The notes beneath the pieces were generated by a model, which was not told the DNA's origin, ran no database searches, and worked only from the letters and a program-made list of their open reading frames with translations. Position numbers and translations under genes: made by a program. This document shows positions 23,476-34,414 of a DNA stretch of 64,000 nucleotides, piece by piece. Origin of the DNA: Periconia sp. R9002 (lineage: Eukaryota > Ascomycota > Dothideomycetes > Pleosporales > Periconiaceae); contig JAMAHW010000079.1 in the NCBI GenBank assembly GCA_023627715.1, positions 124,001 through 188,000 on the forward strand, written 5' to 3'. The stretch's first letter is position 1. Each line of letters starts with the position of its first letter.

Positions 23476-26400
23476 ATGCGGTGGTCATGGACAGGAAGGC
23501 CCTCCTCGTTCCGTGGTGCGTCCCCATCCATTTACTCCACCTCCACCTCGACTCTGCCGCTGCTCTGCCCATTCCCCAGCCGCCTCCCGCGCTTCCTAGC
23601 CAACCTCATCGTCTTTGCTACCCTCTTCGTCTTCATTTCCCTACTAACTGCCACCAGCGGCCTCGTCTTAGCATCCAGTTACCTCTCCACCGCTTTACCC
23701 GCCAGCTTCGCCCTCGACCGCCCGCTTCACACCACCGCCGTCGTCCTGCTCTTGTCCGGCCTTGCCATCGTTGCCTACGAGACCTGGACCCTCAAAAACC
23801 GCCGGCCTAATGCGAACGATCGCGGTTACGTCGCAATCCCCTTGGCCGAGGGTAATGGTCGCCCCTCATCCGAGGAGACATGGCCGCTGGAAGAGCGTCA
23901 CGTACCGAGAAGCCGTCTCACCAGAAAGGGTATTGCTCTGTTGTTGGTAGCATTGCTGTTTGTGCTGGGCGCCCGCATCACCATATTCTGGGCTGTGCTA
24001 AGAGAGGTCGAATGTACCGGTCCAACTCTCATCGCATTCCTTCCTCTCGTCCTCGCTCTCTACCACGGCTTTCGCGAATCCCGCGAGACGACTCCGCGTC
24101 AGACCCCTGTCTGGTCAGCTTTCAACTCGCCAGCCGCGTCCTACCTGGACGGCTTCGTCAACTTTTTCCTGCACGGTTCCACCCGCTACATTCTCCCTTC
24201 GCTGTTACTCGCTATCGGTAGCTTCCTTACTTCGCTCAAGACCAGCACCCTCCGCTCTACCTACATCTGTTCTGCTGCCACCTCATCGGCTTTCCTTTTA
24301 CCAAAATTGCAGTTTCTTGGCTTTTCCGTTGACTGCGTCGTTGTCCTCGTTCTCTACCATTTGGTTGACGAAGGCATCGAGCAATCTGATCCATCTCCCC
24401 CTTCCGAGCCCAAGGATGGCACATCTATCCATGGGCTCATTGGCTACACATTCATTGTAAGTCACAATACGAACCTGAAAAAATAACATTGCATCTACTA
24501 ACCCTTTCAAGGCTTCGGCTTTAGTACTTGGCGTTGCCGGTATAATCGTCTACGGGGCAATGCCCGAACATCGCGGGTGGATGCTATATGCTCCTCGCGA
24601 ATACTTACTTGGTCTTCTTCGTTTGTCTTTGATGATACCCCTCATGATGTTATGTTTCCTTATTTCGGTGAGTTGATAGCAATTGGAATTTACCTCGCCT
24701 ATGCTAACTCCTTCAGGCTCGTATGTACGGCGTCATGGGCGCTGTTCTGATTGCGGCATTTTCATCTGCATATATCGGCGTTCTTCGAGCTCTTGCAACT
24801 GGCGTTTCTTTTTCTTTCCCACCAAAATCTACTGTTGGGCTCTCCCTCTGTTTAACACTCCTAACTATGGCTCTCGCCCTCCAACTGGTTGCAGATGCAA
24901 GTGACGAAAACCGAAGGCACAAAGTGGTGGTGCGGCTGGGGCGACATCAACATCTCGCCGCCGTTGCGCTACTTGTGATCTTTTCGATCGGCGTGGGTGT
25001 CTACCGCTACCAAAAACCCTCTTACGGCCACCCAATCTCCACTCTGATTGGAACCGCAGATGTCCAACACCAACGTTGGTCGTCGCAAGCTCATCGGAGC
25101 ACAGACTTGTCCGATGCAGTGAAATCTTATCAGCAGCGGTATTCTCGTGATCCTCCGCCTCATTTCGACAAATGGTACGAATATGCAATCCAGCGGGAGT
25201 CCATTGTAATAGACGACTACGACAACATTGAAGAGGACCTCGCGCCATTTTCTTCCTTGAGCCCCGCCGAGCTGCGGCAGCGCACGGCTCAAGTGCTTGC
25301 GAACGACGAGCGCTTGGGAGGTGTCCGCATCCGCAGTGGCAAGGCCGAAATATACGGGGATGTTCCTGATACGCATAGATGGATGCTGGAAGGAACGATA
25401 AGCATGATTGAAAAGTTTGTACAGTTCATCCCAGACATGGATCTCGCCTTCAACCTTGACGATCAGTGTCGCGTCGCAGTACCATACAAGGAGTTGCAGC
25501 AAGCACTTTCACACCGTGAGCGGTATCCTGAACACACATCGGCCGATGGAAATATTGAGTTTCGTCCTGATCGCGCTTCCACCTGGCTTGAGACTAAGGA
25601 GGCACCTCGCTCGACAACATTGTTTAGCAATGCGAAAAGGAAACCGTCTTTCCAAGCCTACGGTTCAGTGGCTTGCGCGTCGAATTCACGGGCCCGAAGA
25701 GATCGCCAATGGGACAAAGGTGCTTTCTGCTCCGCTTGCGCCGCGCCTCACTCGCTCGGCGCTTTTGTGTCGAATTGGACACTCTCCGCAGATCCATGTC
25801 ACCAGCCGGACCTTGCAAACCTCCATGGAATGCATATCAGTCCTTCCACCCTCATGGGGACACACCTTCTCGTTCCCATATTCAGCCAAAGTCGCGCCTC
25901 GGGTTATGCTGACATCAGGTATCCCTCGCCGTGGAATTATGTGGACAAGGTCAAGTACGAGTTTAGCGACAAGTATCCGGATCCCAATTTCGTGAGAAAG
26001 GAGAATCGTCTGTTCTGGCGCGGCAGCACCTCTGAAGGTGTTGCTACAACGGGGTCGTGGAAAGGCATGCTCAGGCAACGTCTGGTGCACCTCGCCAACA
26101 ATGAGACGTCGCGTCAACCTATTTTCCTGCCAAAAGGGCAAAAATCAAGAAAGCTGGAATATGTCATGGAGCGACCAGAAATTATCAAGGAGCAACTCGA
26201 GACTGAGTTGGACATTCGCTTTGTAGAACCGATTGTTAACTGCGAAACGTCGGATTGTTCGAACCAAGAAGAAGAGTTCTGGTTTGGAGACGCCATCGAC
26301 TTCAATCAGCATTGGCGGTATCGCTATCTCTTCGACGCGGATGGGGCTGGCTTCTCCGGCCGTTTCATCCCCTTCTTACAGTCAAACAGCGTCGTTTTCA

Positions 26401-26726
26401 AGGCTGCCGTGTTCCGAGAATGGTACGAAGGCCGTCTCACTGCATGGAAACATTTCATCCCTGTGGATGTCCGTCTGCACGATTTATTTTCCTCCCTTGC
26501 CTTTTTTGGTGGATACTCGTTGAAAGATGGTGGCAAGCGAATGCTACAACCTAGAGAGAAAGAGGCGGAATCAATTGCACGTGAGAGCAGAGTTTGGAGT
26601 GCAAAAGTGCTCAGGAAAGAGGACATGGAGATATACATGTTCCGGCTTTTGCTGGAGTGGGGGAGGCTGACGGATGACCGGAGAAAGGACGTGGGATATC
26701 GAGGGAAAACAGGGAATCGTGGATAG
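23476..26726 (+). CDS. Polytopic membrane glycosyltransferase, GT90 (CAP10-like)
   Basis: Three exons (23476-24456, 24512-24667, 24717-26726) give 1048 residues. Residues 1-430 contain many hydrophobic helices (about ten) that place the enzyme in the Golgi or ER membrane. The soluble half (about 480-1030) is the CAP10/GT90 domain: HFDKWYEYA, MIEKFVQFIPDMDLAFNLDD, YPSPWNYVDK, RLFWRGSTSEG, YRYLFDADGAGFSGRFIPFLQSNSVVFK, FREWYEGRLTAWKHFIPV and the AESIARESRVWSAKVLRKEDM end. In GT90 proteins the RGS/T-x-G and D-x-D/G-x-S blocks bind the nucleotide sugar; Cryptococcus CAP10 is needed for capsule, and other members add xylose or glucose. Donor and acceptor here are unknown. The length exceeds single-domain members because of the membrane half. 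Confidence 0.92.
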
Positions 26727-27106
26727 AGAGGAGTTTCCATTTACTGTTTATAACAAGTCAAAATTTCCTGTGTTGAATATCATTTCATTCCCCGTCTCCA
26801 TCCATGAATCCAATTACGCCGCATCACGTGAACATGCGAAACTTGGCTCGAGCACCGGACGCGTCATGCTAATCCGCAGCTTCTCTCCTAAGCCCTAACG
26901 TTCCGCTCTGGTGGCAACCCCTCTCTTCAAGGAATGATAATTGAATAGAGCTTCACATACACACATAATATTCTATACCATCCGTAAAGCTACCCGTCTC
27001 GTATCGGATCGCACCTAATAAGAACGCAAAACCTAATACGAATGTACTGCCTCCAAGCACTCAACCGCCGCAAGGCTATTCGGACCACCGTCATATCCCC
27101 ACCATC
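26727..27106. other. Intergenic region between GT90 and RBR genes
   Basis: A 380-bp spacer with the GT90 3' end and the RBR promoter, both genes reading in the plus direction. Nothing else is recognised. Confidence 0.5.
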
Positions 27107-29134
27107 ATGAGTTCCGTGTTCTCCTCCCTCGTAAGACCAGCAAAGACACGCCGCACATCCAGTAACCAACATGGTCTTGATGACACTGGACCCTCTCGTC
27201 AGGGCTTGCACGACTCTGAATCCGACCCCGACCTGTCAGAGCTCAACACCAGCCTACAGGCCCTTACCGAAATATTTCCCGATGTGCAGGCCGAGGTGTT
27301 CCGCGAGATGCTTACATCCTTCAGCCCAGAGAGCAGACTCCAAGTGGTGACGGAGCAGATACTCAAGCATGGGAACAAATGGGTGCGAGGTCGATACAGA
27401 ATGCCTGCGGAACAGGAAGATCAGCGCGCCGCTGCCGCTCCCCACTACAAGTACCGAAAGGCAGACGTCGAGAAGGATACACGGGGTATACCACTCGCTC
27501 CACAGGATAAATTTCGGTCTAAGAGCTACAAGGAAGCCGCAAAAGAAGCGCTGTACACGGAATTCAAGGGCTTGAGTCATTCTACAATCAAGGCGGTGCT
27601 GGCTGAATGGAACTGGAGCTATACCGACGCCAGGCCAACATTATTGCAGCTTTCGAGCAACAGCTGGCGTTATAGCATCACGAATTTTTTCATGCGACGT
27701 AAGACTCCGACTGCAACAGACCACCCTCTTGTTATGTGGCTTGCCCCCGAATCAAGAAGTGGGAGAGGAAAGAGGCCGCTGCTGGTGAAAACAAAGAGCC
27801 CCGAGCTGGATCAGGAACTATATGAGACATTGATTGTTCCTGAGCTAGAGAAGCAGCAAAAAGAGCAAGTCCAGCAGGATCTTGAGCTTGCTTTGCAGTG
27901 GAATGAAGAACAGGCGGAGGAAGAAGGTGAAATGTACGACTGTGAATGCTGCTTCATCCCGAACACTTTGCAGCAAATGGCTACATGCGACATAGACGGC
28001 CACTACATTTGCTTCCGATGCATTCGACACGCCATCAACGCCGCTCTCTACGATCAAGGCTGGGCTCGCAACATCAACACCGAACTATGCACCCTCAAAT
28101 GCATAGCCCCTCCAGCAAGCAGCGCTGAAGATTGCCGCGGATGCGTGCCCATGTCTTACATCCGCCGCGCCCTCCTCCTCGAATCTGACGGCGAAGACAC
28201 CCTTCAAAAGCTCCACGAACGCTTCAGCAGCGAAGCACTGACACAATCCCACCTCCCCCTCATCCAGTGCCCCTTCTGTCCCTACGCCGAAATCGACGAC
28301 CTCAGCCTCCCCACGACCAACCTTCTCACAGGGCTCCGCATCAAACGACGTCCCCTCATCCTCGCCTCAATACCCATATTCGAACTTCTCTGTTTCAACG
28401 CCGCACGCGCCGCCCTCTCCACCATCATCCTCCTCCTCTCTCTCCTCGCTTTAACAACCTACATTCTCCCCACTCCCCTCCTCACCCCGCTCACCACACC
28501 CTTCCGAACCGCCCTCCGTCGCATCCACCTCAAACGCCGCGGCCTCCGCTTCCAATGCCTCTCCCCCCTCTGCTCCCGCACATCCTGCCTCACCTGCACC
28601 GCCCCCTGGCACGACCCGCACACGTGCTACTCGTCACAACTCACCTCGCTCCGCCTGACCCTTGAGCGCGCCACCACCGACGCCATCAAACGCACCTGCC
28701 CCGTCTGCAACCTCTCCTTCGTCAAGTCCGACGGCTGCAACAAGCTCGTCTGCTTGTGCGGCTACAGCATGTGCTACCTCTGTCGAAAAGGCTTGAAGGT
28801 CGAAGGGTACACGCACTTTTGTCAGCATTTTCGAGCGGTGCCTGGCGAGCGGTGCACCGAGTGCGACAAGTGCGATTTGTATAGGGTCGAAGATGAGGAG
28901 AGGGTCGTGGGGCGCGCGAGGGAGAAGGCTGAGCAGGAGTGGTGGGAACGTCAGGGGGATGGTGCTGGTGGGAGGCCCGAGGCGCTGAAGGGCGTCGTGG
29001 GGAGGAATGGGGTTAGGCTTGGGGGTGCGGGAGAGGCGAACGGTGGGAAGGGTTGGTGGTGGTTGTGGGTGAGGTTTGGGTGGGTGGATTTCGAGACGTG
29101 GGTTGAGAGGGGGGTTGAGGGGTTGTTTGTTTAG
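27107..29134 (+). CDS. RBR-type E3 ubiquitin ligase with CUE domain and membrane insertion
   Basis: Intronless, 675 residues. Order of parts: a CUE-like ubiquitin-binding helix bundle (about 43-90, LTEIFPDVQ), a linker with a coiled, acidic Glu/Gln-rich stretch (245-275), RING1 (CECCF at 279-283 to about 346), an IBR whose Cys ligands are split (CPFC at 388-391, then CLSPLC to CLTC at 484-497 and HDPHTC), and RING2 (CPVC at 531-534 through CYLC at 556-559). SDGCNKLVC places the catalytic Cys at 544, the residue that carries ubiquitin before transfer. The two halves of the IBR are separated by a hydrophobic stretch (about 417-460) that looks like one or two membrane helices. This fits fungal RNF216/TRIAD3-like proteins. 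The substrate is unknown. It lies tail to tail with a Cue1-like gene. Confidence 0.9.
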   Translation: MSSVFSSLVRPAKTRRTSSNQHGLDDTGPSRQGLHDSESDPDLSELNTSLQALTEIFPDVQAEVFREMLTSFSPESRLQVVTEQILKHGNKWVRGRYRMPAEQEDQRAAAAPHYKYRKADVEKDTRGIPLAPQDKFRSKSYKEAAKEALYTEFKGLSHSTIKAVLAEWNWSYTDARPTLLQLSSNSWRYSITNFFMRRKTPTATDHPLVMWLAPESRSGRGKRPLLVKTKSPELDQELYETLIVPELEKQQKEQVQQDLELALQWNEEQAEEEGEMYDCECCFIPNTLQQMATCDIDGHYICFRCIRHAINAALYDQGWARNINTELCTLKCIAPPASSAEDCRGCVPMSYIRRALLLESDGEDTLQKLHERFSSEALTQSHLPLIQCPFCPYAEIDDLSLPTTNLLTGLRIKRRPLILASIPIFELLCFNAARAALSTIILLLSLLALTTYILPTPLLTPLTTPFRTALRRIHLKRRGLRFQCLSPLCSRTSCLTCTAPWHDPHTCYSSQLTSLRLTLERATTDAIKRTCPVCNLSFVKSDGCNKLVCLCGYSMCYLCRKGLKVEGYTHFCQHFRAVPGERCTECDKCDLYRVEDEERVVGRAREKAEQEWWERQGDGAGGRPEALKGVVGRNGVRLGGAGEANGGKGWWWLWVRFGWVDFETWVERGVEGLFV

Positions 29135-30313
29135 ACACTTGTTGACTTTCGTTTTTTTTTTGGGCGTCTTCGTCCCCCCTCTGTCTTATATCTTTTTTTT
29201 TCTAATCTTATTTTATTGTTCATGATCTTGCATGTGTGTTATGTGTTACGTGTGTCCGTGTGAGCTTGCGCCCAGCAGACTGTGTCTGTTTCGCATCGTA
29301 AATTGGTTTTGTCTGTTGTTTGTGATTGATACATACTCCTTTTTCCTGTCCCTCTGTCTTCTCACATCCTCCATCTTACATCTTACATCTTCACTTACAT
29401 ATGTACCTTTTCTTTACCTTTTCTTCACCGACAATTAATGTTCGTTATTCGAAACGTTGATACCTACCTCAAGCTACCTACGTAACGGAGATATGCACCG
29501 TCTGTGTCTTCATTCTCTCCCTTCTTTTCTCCTTTCCTTTTTTTTCTTTCTTTTTTAGCGTTTGCCCGGTCTGAGAGGGACTATTGACTTTTTGGCGTTG
29601 GGTGTTGGGTGTGAAGGTTAAGTGTGGAGGAGGGATGTTAGGTTGGTTTTGGGATTAGAATGACGGTTGGTTGGTTAATCAGGTTATTCACCCGTATATT
29701 TGAGGTACAAGATGAGGTTGCGTTTATGTGTGAGTTATGTATGTATACATAAAGTAGGCTTTTTCCATGGAAAAGAATGGTGCTGTGGCGTAGTAATGTT
29801 TGTTTGGTGAATTAAATCTGAGCATTATCGAGGGGGAAGAAGAAGAGGGGTGGGTGTGGGTGAGGATTGTATAGAGATGGATCCAGATGCAGTCAAATTT
29901 TGAGTACGTATATGTTCTGGTTGTGACTTCGCTGTTATGCGGTGGGTTTTCTCGTAAGTACTGAATCAAATGGCTTGTGTGTGTGTGTTACCATTTACCT
30001 TTACTAAGTTCCAAAAACTAGAACATTTGAACCCTTTGAGAGCAACCACACGGCATTTCTTAACTATTTAATTTGCAGGCTTCGAATCCCATACAACCGG
30101 GACGTCCACCATGCATGGCAATGAATGGTATCTTTTTTACGTGGTTTTGATTTTAGTTTCATTTTTGTCCTTATCTTATTTTTATGCCGCTGTGCGCCCC
30201 TGCTTTGCTATACATATATGTCAAGACTCAGAACCCCATCCCTGCCGCAGAATCGAGAATAATCGAGGAGAAGACGAAACCGTCAAATAACGTCAAAAAC
30301 AGAGAATGTTTTT
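29135..30313. other. Convergent 3' intergenic region
   Basis: About 1.2 kb of T-rich and GT-rich sequence between the convergent RBR and Cue1-like genes, including poly-T runs at 29151-29205 and 29530-29555 and a short GT run at about 29976-29990. No gene is seen. Confidence 0.5.
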
Positions 30314-31028
30314 TCAAGCTTTCGACCCCATCTCACGATCCTTCTCCTCCATCTTCCGCCGCGCCGCAAGAATCATTTCCTCCCGCCGCCGCTGCAATAT
30401 CGATTGGCGTTCATTGCGGTCTTGGGACCACGCTTTCTGCTTCGTGGTTTGCTTCTCTTGGGACGACTCGTCGGCTGATGATTCTTGGTGGGCGGAGATT
30501 TTAGAGGAGAGGTTGTATCGCGTTATTAGGTCTGGTTTCGATGCGGGTTTGGAGGTGGACGGGGTGGAGGTGCGGGAGGATGGTGTGGGAGGGGCGCGCG
30601 GGGCGGGTTGTGGGAGGGTGAAGGTTGGTGGTGGCTGTTTTTTTGGAAGTGTTAGCTAGGAAGAAGGGAATGGAGTCGTTCTGGGGGGAAAGTGATAGGT
30701 ACGAGGAAGGGGGGATGGGTGGTGAATGATGAAATAGACTTACAGTCTCCAACGACCGTCCACTCAAAATCTTCTCTGTGACTGCCTGCACGTTCCCACC
30801 GTTCCTAAATAGCTCCCAGGCAATCGTTCTTTTCTCGAGCTGTGGGAACATCTGGGATATTTGTTCGATCTGCGCGGCATTGATCCGCGGGGATGTACGG
30901 CCTGGTCGCGTGCTGCTGTTGCTGCTATTACTATCTGTGCTGGGCTTGCTGAAGAACCATCGCACAGCTAGCACTGTGACGACTATGAACACCAAAATTT
31001 GGGGGATGTTGAGCGTTTGCTCAGCCAT
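30314..31028 (-). CDS. CUE1: Cue1-like ER membrane CUE-domain protein
   Basis: Two exons on the minus strand (31028-30744, 30634-30314) give 201 residues, close to the 203 of yeast Cue1. Residues 10-26 form a single membrane anchor (ILVFIVVTVLAVRWFF). The CUE domain is at about 47-90: INAAQIEQISQMFPQL with the Met-Phe-Pro motif, then ELFRNGGNVQAVTEKIL. The second exon gives a Pro/Ser linker and a basic C-terminal helix (QRRREEMILAARRKMEEK) positioned like the U7BR that binds and activates the E2 Ubc7. The role would be to recruit the E2 to the ER for ER-associated degradation. If the intron is not removed the frame runs into unrelated sequence and the C-terminal helix is lost. It shares a promoter region with the gene at 31599. 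Confidence 0.87.
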
Positions 31029-31598
31029 TCTGGGGTGAAAGGTTGTGGCGCGGGCTTGCCGGAGCTCGAGTGTTTTTATGTGAGGTTGAGTCGACGGGGA
31101 GTGCGGTTTTGGGATGTTGTCTTCGTGTTTGAGCTTGATGAAGCTTCAAAGATGTAGGTAGGGGCGTGGAAACAATATCCGATGGTGTATCTGGATATGA
31201 TTAAGTAGCGGGGAGGGTTAAAGTGGCTCAGTGAAAGTGATCTGTGACGAAGCGGCAATGGCATGACCCTCGACTGCTTATCTCGGATCACATCCGGAAG
31301 TGGGAAATCGCCGAGCCATTACCGTTAGCGCGCACGACCCCTTTCCCCAGACTTCATCTACAACCTCTCAATTCCCTACATATACCCACTCATTTGCGGT
31401 CGCAGTATGCTAATGTTTTGATCTTTGCTTGCTGGGCCAATCGTCGCCAGTTGTCTCTCTTTTTTCATGTCATTGTTGCTTATATACCCCGTGATACCCT
31501 TTTGACTATCGTATACGCTGTTGTCTACGCGATTGGCTCATGCTTTGCGCTCGAGCACATATTATACACACGTTACTCTAACTTGATTGACGAAAGAA
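31029..31598. other. Divergent promoter region
   Basis: A 570-bp spacer between the divergent starts of the Cue1-like gene and the double-psi beta-barrel gene. No defined element is seen. Confidence 0.45.
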
Positions 31599-32391
31599 AT
31601 GGATGTGGGGAAAGATTTCGAACCAAAGAAGGAAAGGGAAGAAAAGGCGGTGAAGCCATCTGAGGAAGTGAAATCTGCGGAAAACGCTGGATATAAACCC
31701 TCCACCGACTGGAATGTCGAAGGGCAGCCCGGGACAACCACCAAGAAAAGACAACTTCGACTCTCTTGCTTACCAACTACATTCCAATGGACTGTATCTG
31801 ACAAGTTCGATCGTGTATTGCCCCCTCACAAACGCATCTTGGGTCTTAAACGCAAGGCCTTCTGTCTTATCTTGTTGGCCATCTTCCTCTGTCTACTTGC
31901 CCTCATTATCGGTCTTGCCGTCGGCCTCACTCAAAACAAGAAGTACGTGTCTCCTCCTCTATAACTATAATACTTGCTTATCTCGACCAGGGGTCCCAAA
32001 GTCTTCAATACTACTGCCGATGGCAACCTTTCTGGCGACTTGACATACTACGATCCCGGCCTAGGCGCATGTGGCTCAACACACACGGAAAACGACGCCA
32101 TCGTCGCTGTTTCACATATCCGATTTGATGCAGCTGGTGGCGCTAACCCGAACAATAACCCTCTCTGCAACAAGAAGATTCGCATCATCCGAAATGGCCA
32201 TGCCGTCGATGTCACTGTGGTTGATAGATGTGAGTTGGCTTTTTCTAAGCCTTGCAAATCCGCACACAGATGTTGACTTTTAAATAGGTGTGGGTTGCAA
32301 GCAAGACGATCTCGATGTTAGTCTATCTGTATTCAAATCTCTCGCGGACGTGGATGCTGGTCGGGTTAGTACGACATGGTCGTGGCTATGA
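31599..32391 (+). CDS. Membrane-anchored double-psi beta-barrel (RlpA/expansin-like) protein
   Basis: Three exons (31599-31942, 31991-32229, 32288-32391) give 228 residues. The N-terminal 85 residues are hydrophilic and charged, then one membrane helix (about 88-110, FCLILLAIFLCLLALIIGL) makes a type II protein. The outer part is a double-psi beta-barrel: DLTYYDPGLGACGSTHTEND, IVAVSHIRFD, NPLCNKKIRI, VTVVDRCVGC, DLDVSLSVFKSLAD and a closing TTWSW. The DRC-x-GC block and the Asp residues match RlpA-like/expansin D1 domains in fungi. Those proteins act in or near the cell wall, but catalysis has not been shown for this group. The start Met at 31599 is chosen since the frame above it opens only at a TTG. 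Confidence 0.87.
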
Positions 32392-32697
32392 GTAATATCA
32401 TAGTGTTTCATTGTTCTGTCATACCTTCCATCCAGGCTTGTCATATAGGAAATGCCAGACATTCCTGCTGACTCTTAATTTTCTCCGCAATGAATATATA
32501 CATGACACGTGTATTGACGCCTAATCACTGGGCTCTTCTTGCGTTTCAGAATCTTTTGTTTTGGGTGTCGATAACCTTGACTCATGTTGAAATACTATAA
32601 TTTTTCACAGTTTCTTAAAGTATATATAAGGCTCAGCCTGCTCTACATCTAGAGAAAGTTGTTCTCGCTATAATACTAGATTTAATATCCCTCATAC
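32392..32697. other. Intergenic region
   Basis: A 306-bp spacer with the 3' end of the beta-barrel gene and, near 32620, a TATATAA-like stretch about 75 bp before the next possible start. Nothing else is recognised. Confidence 0.4.
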
Positions 32698-34414
32698 ATG
32701 GGAACTATCTTGCTCACTTCATTCACTATGTACGAGGAAAGATCTTCACCCATCTACCCAAGCTTCATCCCAGACTTCGATGCAGACTCAGTCAGACCGG
32801 TCTCCATACCCCAAGCCGAGCATTACCAGCCCGCCCAGCAGCAAAGGGCTACTTACAATCCACCTTCAGAGCGCCGTGTCAACAACGGATCACACCTCTA
32901 CGCCACCGAAGCACAGCCACAACATCCAACCAGACGATTAGTAGACTCAGAAAACACTCTGCAGCGCCGCATCATATTTTGTGGCCTCAGTGGTGGGTCC
33001 TTAGCAACCACGCCGCCCGACTACGCGCCGAGGGAAAGACAGGGAGGTAGATATTAAGCAATCCCGGCCAACCAGTGCTGGAATACCCCTTCAGGTCTCT
33101 GAATATGAACAAACCTCAGGAAGTAAACAGTATTCATATCATCCAAGTGCAACGGAACACACGGTTTCAAGTGACGCTTCAGTGAAGACTGACCCAATCA
33201 CCTCCCTCATGATAACACAGCCCGCTGAGGTGACAGTCCCACAAACCTTGACTCATCAAAATAGTATATTAGACCTCGATGCCATAACGAACACTATCTC
33301 TCCACCACTACCTCCCAACGCCATTTTCTCAACCACTTTTGTACAGGCCACAGTCACTGAGGTCGTTGACGACATGCCTTCCTCGAACCCTAAACGACAC
33401 AGCCCTGTATACACGAAAACGACCAACACTGCTACTTCCGCGCTATCATCTTCAACAACTAAGGAAAATACGAGGTCAAAATTGACGACTTTAGCACGGA
33501 GGGATCAAAGCACGTCAGCCGTAAAGCAACCGGAAGCAGCAGCGCCTTCACTTTTCGAAAACTCCTATCCAATGAGCACAGCAAATCCCAATATTCATTC
33601 GCGGCACGATCTCATAATGAAAAGCAGCGCAACTGCTCTTCGTCAGCCTTTCAAACTATCGATCCTTCTCTTTTGGGCCCTCGTTATCTGCACTGCGGCT
33701 CTGTTTGTTGGTGTAACAGCATCTGATGACCAGCTGGCTCACATACAGACCACGTCTTCGCCAGCGTTGCACAGTAGGAACCGAGTTGATTCAATGATCC
33801 CTCAGACTTCAACCCCAATTGTATTCACCCCATCCACTCCTACCATTACCCCAGTATCCCCACCAACCGGTTTACCATCAAGACGTACTATCGTCCCTGT
33901 AAAATTCAATCCAACGCAAATGGACAACGCAGCGAGAGGCCTCCGAGTCCCGTTCCCCTTCGCACTCCTACCTCACTTAAGAAACGCATATGCCAGCTTC
34001 TTCGACGGAGAAAAACGGCAGGATGAAGCTATCGAACTCGACTTTGATGAGAACAAGGCGATTAAAATCCCTAAACCAAAACCCAAGACCAAGCCCAAGC
34101 CCAAGATATTACCAAACGGGACCGAAGTATCGGGTGCTACGAGTGGGAAGATTGGTCTTGGGTGGAGACAAATTGGGATATTGACGCACTTTAGAGCCGC
34201 ACATGCTGGTCTTTTTGGAAGGAACAAACGTGAGGAGAATGCTAATGTTGACTTCCATATGAAGAATGAATCAGCTACGGCGTCGGGATCGAATTTGGGT
34301 GGCCATACTGGTACAATGTCGTTCACGGTTTTCATAGTTATAACGGTTATCTCGTTGACCGCTCTCCTAGTGATGTTCGCCGTCTTGTTATGGATTGTTA
34401 AGGCAAGTGGGTGA
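32698..34414 (+). CDS. Unknown two-pass membrane protein, structure uncertain
   Basis: Two open frames probably belong to one gene. The first (32698-33057) starts MGTILL or, better, MYEERSSPIYPSF at 32728. The second, offset by one base, is open from 33005 to 34414. A 64-bp intron 32941-33004 (GTAGAC...CTTAG) would join them in phase and give about 550 residues, but the donor is weak, so a missed base is an alternative. The encoded protein is Ser/Thr/Pro-rich with two hydrophobic helices: LSILLFWALVICTAALFVG and, at the end, TVFIVITVISLTALLVMFAV. Between them lies a basic Lys-Pro repeat (PKPKPKTKPKPK). I recognise no family. Confidence 0.5.

Noticed and set aside
30184..30659. Plus-strand frames over the Cue1-like second exon
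   Set aside because: Shadows of the coding exon on the minus strand, whose helix motif is recognisable.
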